A DNA stretch of 64,000 bases from Rhizobium sp. NLR16a (GCF_017948245.1 NZ_CP072865.1:3435501-3499500), one strand, 5' to 3'. Positions 8,493-17,317 are shown, counted from the first letter of the stretch. The notes: generated from the sequence alone by a model not told the origin. Numbers and translations are program-made.

Positions 8493-10409
8493 TTGAACAG
8501 CAAAGTTTCGTTCTCTGCGGCATCCAAAGATTACCAGGCAGGCCGCTACACAAAGTCCTTGGCGACGCTCAACCAGCTCATCGATACTCAGCAGGACGCC
8601 AAGACCTATGCGCTGCTGGCCAAGAACCTCGTGCAGCTCGGCTTCAAGGCCGATGCCGCGAAAGCCTATGGTCTGGCCGGCAATTGCGAAGGACCAAACG
8701 CCTACGAATATCAGAAGCAGGCTGCCAAGCTGCACTACGAAACCGGCAACGAGGACGAAGCGCTGCTGATCGCCATGCGCAACCTCACCAGAGCGCAGGA
8801 AGATCCCGAACTCGCCTTCATCATCACCGCGATCTATCTGAAGCGCCAGCAGCGGGATATCATCCGCCCGTTCAAGACGGTTCTGTCGGAAAGCATGAAC
8901 CCCGATCACATGCGCCTGGCGGCCCTGCTGCTCAGCGACGATCTCAACGACGCAACCAACCAGACGCTTGCCCGCAACATCTTCAAACGCTTCCCGGGCA
9001 ATCACGCCTTCCGCTTTCTTCACCTCGTTTTTGCCCGGGAATTCAACGATTTCGACGAGGCGGCCAAGCATCAGGCAGTGATCGACGACGCGCTGGCAAA
9101 GGGCAATGTCGAGATCCTGCGCAAGGACAACCCGTTCTATCATCTGCACTGGTGCGGCAACGAAGATTTCAACCGGTATGCGACGATCGGCACGGCCCCG
9201 CTTAACCAGGAACGCATCGCTTTCCGCCGCAACCAGCCGCACACATGGTCGAACAAGATCCGCATCGGCTACATGTCATCGGACTTCTGGGATCGCCACG
9301 CGACGATGAAGCTGCTGCAGCGCATTCTCGAATTGCACGACAGGGACAGGTTCGAGGTGACGCTCTTCTGCCATACAGGTCCCGAATACCTGAAGCATAA
9401 CGTCACCGACCGCAGCCGCTGGGGCAGGATCGTCGACATTCACGGCTTCTCCGACCAGGCCGTGCTGGAAATCGTACGCGAGCACAATATCGACATCATG
9501 GTCGATCTCAAGGGTCATACGTCGGGCAGCCGCGCGTCAGCCTTCAACCTGCCGCTCGCACCTGTTCATGTCGGATGGCTCGGTTTTCCCGGCAGCACCG
9601 TCAACATCGATCTCGACTACGTCATCGGCGACCATTCGGTGCTGCCCGACTTGGCCAAGCCATTCTTCCATGAGAAATTCTGCCGGCTTCCGGAGAGCTA
9701 CCAGCCGAATGATCCGATGCATCGCCCGAAGCCGCGTCCGGTCACCCGCGAGCAGCTCGGCCTGCCGGAAGAGGCCTTCATCTTCGCCTCCTTCAACGGC
9801 AACCGCAAGATTACGCCTGATGTGGTCAACAGCTGGTGCCGGATCCTCAAGCGGGCGCCGAACAGTGTGCTCTGGCTGATGGCCAATTCGCCGCGCAACC
9901 AGGCAAACCTGCTGAAGCAGTTCCAGACATCAGGCATTGCGCCCAAGCGCATCATCTTCTGCCCGCGCGCGCCCTACGAAGATCACATCAGCCGCCAGCA
10001 GGCAGCCGACCTCGGGATCGACACCTTCCCGGTCAACGGCCATACGACCACCTCGGAGCAGCTCTGGGGCGGCCTGCCGGTTTTGACCGTCAAGGGCACC
10101 AACTTCGCCTCACGCGTCAGCGAAAGCCTGCTCAGGGCGATCGATCTGCCCGAGCTCGTCGCAAGCGACCTGCAGGCTTATGAGGACCTTGCCGTCGAAC
10201 TGGCGCAGAACCCGGGACGGATCGCCGAATACAAGGCACACCTCAAGGAGAGGCGCTATATCGCGCCGCTCTTCGACGCCGAACGCTTCTGCCATCATCT
10301 CGAGCAGGCCTATGAAATCATGGCAGAGCGCGCCAAGCAGGGCCTCGCACCCGATCACATGGATATTCCGGCGCTGCCGCCGCGCACGACACCGTTCGCA
10401 GCCGAGTGA
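8493..10409 (+). CDS. SPINDLY/OGT-type (GT41) glycosyltransferase
   Basis: Protein of 638 residues, likely a cytoplasmic transferase that adds a sugar to Ser/Thr of proteins. TTG at 8493 is taken as start because CGGAG sits about 8 bases before it; the frame extends to 8418 without a ribosome site. Residues 1-240 are helical TPR-like repeats (YQAGRYTKSLATLNQLI, TYALLAKNLVQLGFKADAAK). From about 255 the GT41 catalytic region begins: GYMSSDFWDRHATMKLL, the GHTSG motif near 341 (general-base His region), FNGNRKITPDVVNSW with the conserved Lys near 439 that contacts the UDP-sugar, and GHTTTSEQLWGGLPVLT near 516. It is divergent from flaA, so the flagellins are obvious candidate substrates (inference). 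Confidence 0.85.
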   Translation: MNSKVSFSAASKDYQAGRYTKSLATLNQLIDTQQDAKTYALLAKNLVQLGFKADAAKAYGLAGNCEGPNAYEYQKQAAKLHYETGNEDEALLIAMRNLTRAQEDPELAFIITAIYLKRQQRDIIRPFKTVLSESMNPDHMRLAALLLSDDLNDATNQTLARNIFKRFPGNHAFRFLHLVFAREFNDFDEAAKHQAVIDDALAKGNVEILRKDNPFYHLHWCGNEDFNRYATIGTAPLNQERIAFRRNQPHTWSNKIRIGYMSSDFWDRHATMKLLQRILELHDRDRFEVTLFCHTGPEYLKHNVTDRSRWGRIVDIHGFSDQAVLEIVREHNIDIMVDLKGHTSGSRASAFNLPLAPVHVGWLGFPGSTVNIDLDYVIGDHSVLPDLAKPFFHEKFCRLPESYQPNDPMHRPKPRPVTREQLGLPEEAFIFASFNGNRKITPDVVNSWCRILKRAPNSVLWLMANSPRNQANLLKQFQTSGIAPKRIIFCPRAPYEDHISRQQAADLGIDTFPVNGHTTTSEQLWGGLPVLTVKGTNFASRVSESLLRAIDLPELVASDLQAYEDLAVELAQNPGRIAEYKAHLKERRYIAPLFDAERFCHHLEQAYEIMAERAKQGLAPDHMDIPALPPRTTPFAAE

Positions 10410-10427
10410 TGTTTTCCGAGACGGAAT

Positions 10428-10461
10428 ACCCGCCGAAGCGGTCCTGTTCGCTTCAGCGGGT
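10428..10461. terminator. Bidirectional hairpin between GT41 gene and lrp
   Basis: ACCCGCCGAAGCG pairs with CGCTTCAGCGGGT with one mismatch, around an 8-base loop; the plus strand continues CTTTACTTCTTT. It lies just after the GT41 stop and just before the end of the convergent lrp gene, so it can serve both. Confidence 0.6.
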
Positions 10462-10463
10462 CT

Positions 10464-10940
10464 TTACTTCTTTGCGATCAGTTCACGCCCGATGCGTTTA
10501 GGCGGCTCTCTGCGCAGAACGACGGCCGTCGTGACCGAGCCATAGCGCGCAATGGCATCGACGATGCTTTCAAGGCCACCCGGCGTAGGAACAATGACTT
10601 TCAGGTGAAAACAATCCTCTCCTGTCAGCCTTAGAACCTCGATGATCTCAGGCATATCGGAAAATTGCTTCAAGCATGTCTTGATATGCTCGTGCGTGGT
10701 GCGCAGGCGAATGACGGCCATCATGCCAAGCCCAACTGCGGCGGGGTCGATGACGGCTCTGTACGCCTCAATGATACCGCGTTCTTCAAGCCGTTTGAGA
10801 CGCTCCGACGTGGCCGGCTGGGAAAGACCGACCTTCCTTCCGAGCTCGGAGACGCTGATGCGTCCATCATCCTGCAAGACTTCGATGATGGCGATGTCGG
10901 TTGGATCAAGATCTGGACTGATATCGGTGCGCTTTGCCAT
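10464..10940 (-). CDS. Lrp/AsnC-family transcriptional regulator
   Basis: 158 residues; ATG at 10940 preferred over the TTG one codon earlier. N-terminal winged helix-turn-helix: LDPTDIAIIEVLQDDGRISV, then ELGRKVGLSQPATSERLKRL (recognition helix about residues 33-52). C-terminal RAM/ligand domain: MMAVIRLRTTHEHIKTCLKQ, GEDCFHLKVIVPTPGGLESI. Family members bind amino acids or other small ligands as oligomers. It is divergent from the hydrolase at 11045 and the gap contains a perfect inverted repeat at 10951-10982, so it probably controls itself and that gene. The specific ligand is not evident. Confidence 0.9.
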   Translation of the reverse strand: MAKRTDISPDLDPTDIAIIEVLQDDGRISVSELGRKVGLSQPATSERLKRLEERGIIEAYRAVIDPAAVGLGMMAVIRLRTTHEHIKTCLKQFSDMPEIIEVLRLTGEDCFHLKVIVPTPGGLESIVDAIARYGSVTTAVVLRREPPKRIGRELIAKK

Positions 10941-10950
10941 CAACCTTCAA

Positions 10951-10982
10951 TCTATCGGATTATCCGGTGCTTTTCCGATAGA
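10951..10982. promoter_or_regulatory. Perfect 9-bp inverted repeat, candidate Lrp operator
   Basis: TCTATCGGA and TCCGATAGA are exact inverted copies separated by 14 bases, in the 104-base space between the divergent lrp-type gene (start 10940) and the hydrolase (start 11045). Size and position suit a dimer site of the adjacent regulator. Confidence 0.55.
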
Positions 10983-11044
10983 TGCCAATTTGGTTCGCAG
11001 GTGTAAACCGCCATACTCCCGCTGAAGCGAAGAAGAGGCGAGAT

Positions 11045-11578
11045 ATGACCGAATTCATTCATTTGCCGGGCATCGGCAATTCCGGAAACGCTCACTGGCA
11101 GAGCCGTTGGGAGAATGCCAATCCGGCCATACGCCGTTTTGCACCGACGAGTTGGGATCAGCCGGATCTTTCCGACTGGATCCAAGCCTTGGAGCAAGCG
11201 GTGCGCAGAGCGAAAACACCACCTGTTCTCGTGGCGCATAGCCTCTCCTGCCTGCTTGTAGCACATTGGCATCAGCGGACCTCTTCGCCGATCAAGGGAG
11301 CGTTCCTCGCCGCCGTGCCAGACCCTCTTTCTCCGAGCTTTCCTGCGGACGCCGCAGGCTTTGCAGATGTGCCGCAGGTGCAGTTCGGCTTTCGATCGCT
11401 GATCGTCGCTAGCACCACCGATCCCTATGGTTCGCTCCCCTACGCCGAAACGCGAGCAAAGCAATGGGGTAGCGAGTTGAAAATCATCGGCGCGGCCGGC
11501 CACATCAATGGCCAAAGCGATCTGGGTGACTGGCCGGAAGGTCTGGCATTGCTGATGGATTTCGCGAGCCGCGCATAG
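11045..11578 (+). CDS. Small alpha/beta hydrolase (RBBP9/YdeN type)
   Basis: 177 residues, start MTEFIHLPGIGNSGNAHW with AGAGGCGAG upstream. It fits the RBBP9/YdeN (DUF1749-like) serine hydrolases: HLPGIGNSGNAHWQ, nucleophile elbow AHSLSCLL with Ser near residue 69, Asp in ASTTDPYG near 122, His in AAGHINGQSDLGDWPEG near 152. A full catalytic triad is present, so an active enzyme is expected; the substrate is unknown. Divergent from the Lrp-type regulator; convergent with fliP, 48 bases away, where a 7-bp hairpin (11595-11612) without a T-run lies. Confidence 0.85.
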   Translation: MTEFIHLPGIGNSGNAHWQSRWENANPAIRRFAPTSWDQPDLSDWIQALEQAVRRAKTPPVLVAHSLSCLLVAHWHQRTSSPIKGAFLAAVPDPLSPSFPADAAGFADVPQVQFGFRSLIVASTTDPYGSLPYAETRAKQWGSELKIIGAAGHINGQSDLGDWPEGLALLMDFASRA

Positions 11579-11626
11579 CATAAACCGCTCGATCGAGGAA
11601 CCGAAGTTCCTCATCGCCCCAGCCGG

Positions 11627-12364
11627 TCAGCTGAACGAGCGCACCAGGCTGCCGACGAGCAGATTCCAGCCGTCGATCAGGACGAAGAAGAGAATCTTGA
11701 AAGGCAGCGAGATCGAAGTCGGCGGCAGCATCATCATGCCCATCGCCATGGTGATGGTTGCGACGATGAGGTCGATGACGAGGAACGGCAGCACGACGAG
11801 AAAGCCGATCTCGAAACCGCGGCGAATCTCCGAAATCATGAAGGCAGGGATCAGCACGCGATAGTCGATCGGATCGGTCGTCTGGATGTTCTGCCCGCGC
11901 TCACGCGCCAGATCGACGAAGAGCGCCAAATCCTTGTCGCGGGTATTGGCCGCCATGAAGGTGCGGAAGGGCTCGGCGATACGCTGCACCGCCTCCGTCT
12001 CGTTGATCTGGTTGGCAAGCAGTGGCTGAACGCCGTTCTGCCAGGCCTGATCGAAGGTCGGCGACATGACGTAGAAGGTCATGAAGAGCGACAGCGACAG
12101 GAGGATCATGTTGGAAGGCGTCGAGGAGAGGCCCATCCCCGAGCGCAGGATCGAGAAGGCGATGACGAAGCGCGGGAAGCTCGTCACCATGATCAGGATG
12201 CCGGGCGCGACCGAAAGTACGGTCAGCAGGCCGAAGGTGCGGATGATCCAGGCGGCGACGGAGCCATCGACCGGCACGTTCAACAAGTCGGTCGGCAGCT
12301 GCTGTGCCACCGCCAGTTCCGGCACCGCCATCATGGCGGCAAGGAAAACTATGAAACGAATCAT
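11627..12364 (-). CDS. fliP: FliP, flagellar export gate
   Basis: Core membrane component of the flagellar type III export gate, with FliQ and FliR (not in this window). 245 residues with a cleavable signal (MIRFIVFLAAMMAVPELAVA), then four hydrophobic helices; conserved blocks ILIMVTSFPRFVIAFSILR, NMILLSLSLFMTFYVMSP, LIPAFMISEIRRGFEIGF and MGMMMLPPTSISLPFKILFF. Length is that of the family. The start overlaps the fliL stop (ATGA). Last gene of the long minus-strand operon running from flgB. Confidence 0.97.
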   Translation of the reverse strand: MIRFIVFLAAMMAVPELAVAQQLPTDLLNVPVDGSVAAWIIRTFGLLTVLSVAPGILIMVTSFPRFVIAFSILRSGMGLSSTPSNMILLSLSLFMTFYVMSPTFDQAWQNGVQPLLANQINETEAVQRIAEPFRTFMAANTRDKDLALFVDLARERGQNIQTTDPIDYRVLIPAFMISEIRRGFEIGFLVVLPFLVIDLIVATITMAMGMMMLPPTSISLPFKILFFVLIDGWNLLVGSLVRSFS

Positions 12365-12864
12365 TCGATGACAAAGGTCCTGAACATGACCTTCGATACC
12401 CGCCCTTGCGAGCGAAGGTCAACACGTTCCTGGATGTCATCCTTGAGATATTGAAAGCCCCGCGGCCCCTCGATCTGCTGAAGGGAAACGGTCCTGACAT
12501 AGGCGAGGATATCCTGATGAATGTCCTCGGCGACCTTGACGTCGGGCGGCCCGTTGAACAACAGCGCGACTTCTAGTCGGACCCAGTTTTCCGACGGGTA
12601 AGCAAGGTTCGATGTAATCGGCTCGAGCTGGACGACGTTGTTGGCCTCGGTCGAGATGCGCGCCAGCCCCTCCTCGGCCTTCTTCTTGGCCTCGGCTTCC
12701 TTGGCCTGCTCTGCCTCTTTGGCGCCCTTGATCTGGGGCGCGACGATCGTGCCGACCGCCCAGCCGCCGCCGGCGCCGAGGAGCGTCAGGACGGCAATGC
12801 CGATGATCGTCATCAGGCCGGATTTCTTCTTCGATTGACCTGCGCTTACGTCTTCGTCTGCCAT
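12361..12864 (-). CDS. fliL: FliL, stator-associated protein
   Basis: Inner-membrane protein that rings the stator and supports torque. 167 residues: short Lys-rich cytoplasmic start, one membrane helix (GLMTIIGIAVLTLLGAGGGW, about 16-36), an Ala/Lys/Glu helix, then the periplasmic stomatin-like domain (VVQLEPITSNLAYPSENWVR) ending VSKVMFRTFVIE. Coupled by 4-base overlap to fliP and 12 bases after flgH. Confidence 0.93.
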   Translation of the reverse strand: MADEDVSAGQSKKKSGLMTIIGIAVLTLLGAGGGWAVGTIVAPQIKGAKEAEQAKEAEAKKKAEEGLARISTEANNVVQLEPITSNLAYPSENWVRLEVALLFNGPPDVKVAEDIHQDILAYVRTVSLQQIEGPRGFQYLKDDIQERVDLRSQGRVSKVMFRTFVIE

Positions 12865-12876
12865 CGTCGTTGGGCC

Positions 12877-13593
12877 TCAAAGCGGCGAGAAAAGATCGAC
12901 GGCCTGCTGCCCGCGCGGAGGCTGCTGCACTTCCATCAGGCGACCGCGGCCGCCATAGGAGATGCGGGCTTCGGCGATCTTGTCGTAGGAGATCTGGTTG
13001 TCGGCGTTGACGTCCTGCGGACGCACGATACCGGCGACGTTCAGGATGCGCAGCTCCTGGTTCAGACGGACTTCTTGCGAGCCAGAGATGACGAGGTTGC
13101 CGTTTTCAAGAATACCGGTGACGACGGCCGCAACGAGAAGGGTCAGCTTGTCGGTGCGCTCGATCTTGCCCTTGCCGTCGGTGCTGGTATCCGAACCGTA
13201 GGTCAGATCGGTCTTCGATTCCGGGGTCCAGCCGAAGATCTGGGCATTGACGTCCCAGTTCATGCCGCTCGAATTCTTGCGGCTGCGGTTGGTCTCGTTG
13301 TCGAAGGAGGCTTTGTCGTTGATCTGGATGTCGACGGTCAGGATGTCGCCGACGTTCAGCGCGCGTGCATCCTTGAAGAGCGCGGCCTGCGAATCGCTCC
13401 AGAGCGAATAGCCCTGCGCCACGGCACGCGGCTGCTTCGGATAAAGCGCCATCTGCGGGGTCTGGCCATAGGCAAGTCCACTGCCGATCGGGCTCATGGC
13501 GGGCGCACGGCCGATCTCGCTGACTGCCGTCGGGGACTGGCAGCCCGCTAGGAGTGCGAGGGCGGCGACCGCGGCCGGGAAACGCATGTTCAT
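12877..13593 (-). CDS. flgH: FlgH, flagellar L-ring lipoprotein
   Basis: Outer-membrane ring around the rod. 238 residues with lipoprotein signal and lipobox LLAGC, Cys at about residue 18. Conserved blocks include SLWSDSQAALFKDARALNVG, ILTVDIQINDKASFDNETNR, VVTGILENGNLVISGSQEVR and the C-terminal NADNQISYDKIAEARISYGG. Starts inside the end of motE (4-base overlap). Confidence 0.97.
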   Translation of the reverse strand: MNMRFPAAVAALALLAGCQSPTAVSEIGRAPAMSPIGSGLAYGQTPQMALYPKQPRAVAQGYSLWSDSQAALFKDARALNVGDILTVDIQINDKASFDNETNRSRKNSSGMNWDVNAQIFGWTPESKTDLTYGSDTSTDGKGKIERTDKLTLLVAAVVTGILENGNLVISGSQEVRLNQELRILNVAGIVRPQDVNADNQISYDKIAEARISYGGRGRLMEVQQPPRGQQAVDLFSPL

Positions 13594-14129
13594 GAAGGAT
13601 CCTTCGACGTATTGGGATCGGACGCACTGGCGATGATGCCGGCGATGATGGCGGCTTTCTGCGGGTCCATCTCGTTGAGGATGAGGCTCGACTGACGCGG
13701 ACCGAGCCGCATGATGACGGCCGAGGCCACTTCGACCTTCATGTCCTGCAGCTGGAGCGCCGCCGCATCCGGCTTCATCTTCTTATAGATTTCGGTGAGG
13801 CCGGCTTCCGCCTGCTGCAGGAAGTCGTCGCGCCGCTTCAGCCAGTCCTGGTATTCGGCCTTGCGCTTGTCCATCTCCTCCATCCGGGCGTCGATGTCGG
13901 CGCGGAGCCTTTCCAGCTCCTGTTTCTGCAGCAGGTAGCGCTGGTCGCGGGCTGGATCGGCGATGTTGGTGCAGAATTGCTTGATCTCGTCCTGAGACGT
14001 GATGTCTCCCTCCGGGTGCTCCTGTGCGAAGGCACCCGGGATCGACAGCAGGACGAGGCCGGCTGCCGGCAGCGCCAGGCGGCGCAGCAGCTGCAGCACG
14101 GTCATGTCAGGATTCAGGATCGTCATCAT
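13590..14129 (-). CDS. motE: MotE, periplasmic chaperone of MotC
   Basis: 179 residues with a signal peptide (LALPAAGLVLLSIPGAFAQ). A strongly helical, coiled-coil middle (LLQKQELERLRADIDARMEE) is followed by an MgtE-N-like domain (YKKMKPDAAALQLQDM, GPRQSSLILNEMDPQKAAII). In S. meliloti MotE is described as a disulfide-linked chaperone for the motor protein MotC. Here a Cys is present after the signal (KQFCTNIAD). Lies between flgI and flgH with 4-base overlaps at both ends. A second in-frame ATG is at 14105. Confidence 0.88.
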   Translation of the reverse strand: MMTILNPDMTVLQLLRRLALPAAGLVLLSIPGAFAQEHPEGDITSQDEIKQFCTNIADPARDQRYLLQKQELERLRADIDARMEEMDKRKAEYQDWLKRRDDFLQQAEAGLTEIYKKMKPDAAALQLQDMKVEVASAVIMRLGPRQSSLILNEMDPQKAAIIAGIIASASDPNTSKDPS

Positions 14130-15247
14130 TGCAATACAAGCTCCGCCTGCAGGGCGCCCGCCGATTTGATGCCCTGGAGAATGGCGATGATCCCATCCGG
14201 TTTCACGCCGATATTGTTGAGACCGGCAACAAGGGTCCTGAGGTCGGGACCGTCGATTATGGCAACGCGCCCGCCGGTCTGCTCAGCCGCGATATCGGTC
14301 TGCGGCTGAACGGCAGTCCGCCCGCGCGAGAAGGGTTCGGGCTGGATGATCTGCGGCGTCTCGGTGACCTGAACCGTGAGTGTGCCGTAGCTGACGGCGA
14401 CCGGCGAGACGCGGACATCGGAGCCGATGACGATCGTTCCAGTGCGCTCGTTGATAACCACCTTGGCCGGCGTATCGGTTTCGACGATGAGGTTTTCGAC
14501 GTCGGCCATCAGCCGGGTGAGATCGGCCGTGCGCGGTTTCTGGATCACCACTTCCTGCGAATCCTTGGCTTCGGCGACCGGGCCGCCGAAGCGCGCGGAG
14601 GCATAGCCATTGACGATGTCGGCAATGCGGATCGCCGTCGAGAAATCGGGATTGCGCAGCTGCAGGACGAGATTGACTGAATCCTTGAAATGCGACGGCA
14701 GTTCGCGTTCGATGATCGCGCCGCCGGGTACGCGGCCGGCGGTGGTGACGCCTTCGGTCACCGTCGCCGCCTGGCCCTGCGCCTGAAAGCCGGAGACGAT
14801 AACAGAGCCCTGGGCGACAGCATAGATCTGGCCGTCGGCACCGGAAAGCGAGGTCATGACGAGCGTGCCGCCGCGCAGCGAGGTCGCATCGCCGAGCGAG
14901 CTCACCGTAACATCGAGACGGCTGCCGGGGCTCGCGAAGGGCGGCAGGTTGGCGGTGACCATCACGGCCGCGGTGTTCTTCGCGTTGGACTGGCCGCCCT
15001 GTGTCGAGATGCCGAGATTCTGGAGCATTGCCCGCATCGACTGCTCGGTGAAGGGCGAGGAACGGAAGCCGTCGCCGGTTCCCTGCAGGCCGACGATCAG
15101 ACCGTAGCCGATCAGCTGGTTATCGCGGCCGGCCTGAAGCGAGGCGATATCCTTGATGCGTGACGTCAGCGCCCAGGCGGGCGCCACGTCGGCCAAACTC
15201 ATGGCGACAACCGCAGCAAAGGCGACGATACGGAAGAACAATTTCAT
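14126..15247 (-). CDS. flgI: FlgI, flagellar P-ring protein
   Basis: Periplasmic ring around the rod. 373 residues, signal peptide MKLFFRIVAFAAVVAMSLAD, then hallmark blocks SRIKDIASLQAGRDNQLIGY, GLQGTGDGFRSSPFTEQSMR, NTAAVMVTANLPPFASPGSR, TSLSGADGQIYAVAQG and a C-terminus LVAGLNNIGVKPDGIIAILQ followed by GIKSAGALQAELVLQ. Typical family length. Overlaps flgA and motE by 4 bases, so translation is coupled. Confidence 0.97.
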   Translation of the reverse strand: MKLFFRIVAFAAVVAMSLADVAPAWALTSRIKDIASLQAGRDNQLIGYGLIVGLQGTGDGFRSSPFTEQSMRAMLQNLGISTQGGQSNAKNTAAVMVTANLPPFASPGSRLDVTVSSLGDATSLRGGTLVMTSLSGADGQIYAVAQGSVIVSGFQAQGQAATVTEGVTTAGRVPGGAIIERELPSHFKDSVNLVLQLRNPDFSTAIRIADIVNGYASARFGGPVAEAKDSQEVVIQKPRTADLTRLMADVENLIVETDTPAKVVINERTGTIVIGSDVRVSPVAVSYGTLTVQVTETPQIIQPEPFSRGRTAVQPQTDIAAEQTGGRVAIIDGPDLRTLVAGLNNIGVKPDGIIAILQGIKSAGALQAELVLQ

Positions 15248-15726
15248 TTCGCCCTCACATGGATCGTGCCGTCCGCAAGCACCGTGCCGCTGACGATGAC
15301 GCCGGAATCCATATTACGTGCACGGACCACCTGCCCCGTCGCGCCGTCTTCGAGCGGCGTGCCGGCAGCGGAGATCGTCATTGCGCCGAGAGAGAAGACC
15401 AGGCGGATCGAAGAGCCGCGCGTCACCGTATAGGGCTCGCGCAGGGCTGAAACCGAGATTGTGCGCCCCGGTAGCAGCGTGCGTTTGGAAACCAGACCTT
15501 CGACCTGCGAAATCGATTTGGCATAATCGCCGGCGAGGTTGGGGTTGGTGACCTCAACCTCCTGAAGCTGGCTGCCCGACAATGTGTCGCCGGGGTAGAT
15601 GATCGTCGTCGGGACGACGGCATAACCCATGCCGGCACCCGCGTCCGCAGGCAAGACCACGCCCGCGAGTGCGATCGTGGCTGCCGCCACCCATCCTGAG
15701 ATGCGTCCTGCCCGGCAAAACATCAT
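15244..15726 (-). CDS. flgA: FlgA, P-ring assembly chaperone
   Basis: Periplasmic chaperone that helps FlgI polymerise. 160 residues, signal peptide in the first 30 (GWVAAATIALAGVVLPADAG). SAF/ChapFlgA domain: VVPTTIIYPGDTLSGSQLQE, KRTLLPGRTISVSALREPYT, SIRLVFSLGAMTISAAGTPL, and the closing VRARNMDSGVIVSGTVLADG. Shorter than enterobacterial FlgA (about 219), as usual in alphaproteobacteria. Confidence 0.92.
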   Translation of the reverse strand: MMFCRAGRISGWVAAATIALAGVVLPADAGAGMGYAVVPTTIIYPGDTLSGSQLQEVEVTNPNLAGDYAKSISQVEGLVSKRTLLPGRTISVSALREPYTVTRGSSIRLVFSLGAMTISAAGTPLEDGATGQVVRARNMDSGVIVSGTVLADGTIHVRAK

Positions 15727-15742
15727 GTTTCGGCCCTTCCCT

Positions 15743-16531
15743 TTACTTCAGGTTCTTGCTGACGATGGAGGCCATTTCATCAGCGGTCGTGATCACCTTG
15801 GAATTCATTTCGTACGCACGCTGAGCCGATATCAGCTCGGTGATTTCCTTCACCGGGTCGACGTTCGAGGATTCCAGATAACCCTGCTTCATATAGGCAA
15901 AGCCTTCCTCGTCGGGGTTGCCGACGACCGCATCGCCCGAGGCCGGCGTTTCCTGGAAGAGATTGTCGCCGATCGGCTGAAGACCCGCTTCGTTGACGAA
16001 GTCGGCAAGCGTCAGCTGTCCAAGAACAGTCGGATCGGTCTGACCCGGCAGCTTCGCCGAGACCTCGCCGGAGCGGCTGATGGTCAGTTCGGTCGAACCC
16101 TGAGGGATGGTGATCCCAGGCAGGACTTCATAGCCGTCGATGGTGACGAGCTGGCCCTGGTCATTCTTGTTGAAAGCGCCAGCGCGGGTATAGAGCGTCG
16201 TGCCATCGGTCGACTGAATCTGAAAGAAGCCCTTGCCGATCAGCGCCACGTCGAGGTCGTTGCCAGTCTGTGTCAGTTCGCCCTGGAGATGCAGATTGCG
16301 GACCGCGGAGGTCTGGACGCCGAGGCCGATATTTGCGCCTTCAGGAACGACGGCCTGATTGGCCCGGTTGGCGACGCCCTTGGCGCGTTCGGTCTGGTAG
16401 AGAAGGTCGGTGAACTCGGCGCGGGCCCGCTTAAAGCCCGTCGTGTTGATGTTCGCAATGTTGTTGGCGATGACTTCCAGATTGGTCTGCTGGGCATCCA
16501 TGCCCGTTGCTGCGATGGCGAGCGCTCTCAT
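15743..16531 (-). CDS. flgG: FlgG, distal rod protein
   Basis: 262 residues. N-terminal rod signature [20 protein letters not shown] followed by [20 protein letters not shown]; central blocks [20 protein letters not shown] and [21 protein letters not shown]-terminal [20 protein letters not shown] followed by [17 protein letters not shown]. Matches FlgG rather than FlgF by length and sequence. Sits between fliE and flgA. Confidence 0.97.
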   Translation of the reverse strand: MRALAIAATGMDAQQTNLEVIANNIANINTTGFKRARAEFTDLLYQTERAKGVANRANQAVVPEGANIGLGVQTSAVRNLHLQGELTQTGNDLDVALIGKGFFQIQSTDGTTLYTRAGAFNKNDQGQLVTIDGYEVLPGITIPQGSTELTISRSGEVSAKLPGQTDPTVLGQLTLADFVNEAGLQPIGDNLFQETPASGDAVVGNPDEEGFAYMKQGYLESSNVDPVKEITELISAQRAYEMNSKVITTADEMASIVSKNLK

Positions 16532-16550
16532 GTATTCGTCCTCAAATCAG

Positions 16551-16892
16551 TTACATCTGCATCTTGGTGACTTCGAGAAAGGCCGAAACGACCTTGTCGC
16601 GGATGGCAATCGCGGTCTGCAGCGTCTGCTCGGCCTGGAGCATGGAATCAACGACTTCACGGGTCGTCGCCGTGCCCTTGATGCCGGCGAAGGACATGTT
16701 TTCGGCACCCTTCAGGCTGTTGACGGCGTCGGTCGCCATGCCGCCCAGGACCGAGGCGAAGCTCAGGCCATTGGCCGCACCGGCGGTGCCCGGCATGGTC
16801 GTTGCGGAGGACGAGGCGGAATTTTCGGTGTCGACGGCGCCGAGCGCGCGGGACATCGAAAGATTGCTGACATTCTGGACGCTGCTGATCAT
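16551..16892 (-). CDS. fliE: FliE, MS-ring/rod junction protein
   Basis: 113 residues, joins the MS ring to the proximal rod. Low-complexity start (SVQNVSNLSMSRALGAVDTE), then the conserved SFASVLGGMATDAVNSLKGA and TTREVVDSMLQAEQTLQTAI followed by AIRDKVVSAFLEVTKMQM at the end, which is the FliE signature. Three bases after flgC. Confidence 0.95.
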   Translation of the reverse strand: MISSVQNVSNLSMSRALGAVDTENSASSSATTMPGTAGAANGLSFASVLGGMATDAVNSLKGAENMSFAGIKGTATTREVVDSMLQAEQTLQTAIAIRDKVVSAFLEVTKMQM

Positions 16893-16895
16893 TGA

Positions 16896-17312
16896 TTATT
16901 GGCTCTTCAGAAGATCGATCGTGGACGAGATGAGGTCGCGGGTCTGCTTGATGGTCTGCAGATTGGCGTCATAGGAGCGATTGGCTTCACGCATGTCAGC
17001 CATCTCGACGAGGATGTTGACGTTCGGCAATTTGACGACGCCCTTGGCGTCCGCCGCCGGATTGCTGGGGTCGAACTCGGTGCTGAAATCGCCTTCGTCG
17101 ACGCCGACCTTCTTGACGTTGACGGTCTCGACGCCGCTGGTGCGGTCCATCTGCTGGCCGAAGGTGATCGTCTTGCGGCGATAGGGGTCGGCGCCCGGCG
17201 TGTCACCGGTCGAGCGGGCGTTGGCAATGTTTTCCGAGACGATGCGCAGGCGCGTCGATTGCGCCTCGAGCCCCGAACCGGCGATTTTCATAGCTGCGGA
17301 AAGCGGATCCAT
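16896..17312 (-). CDS. flgC: FlgC, proximal rod protein
   Basis: 138 residues. N-terminus [20 protein letters not shown] and [20 protein letters not shown] are typical of FlgC; C-terminus [20 protein letters not shown]. Five bases after flgB. Confidence 0.97.
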   Translation of the reverse strand: MDPLSAAMKIAGSGLEAQSTRLRIVSENIANARSTGDTPGADPYRRKTITFGQQMDRTSGVETVNVKKVGVDEGDFSTEFDPSNPAADAKGVVKLPNVNILVEMADMREANRSYDANLQTIKQTRDLISSTIDLLKSQ

Positions 17313-17317
17313 GACAA

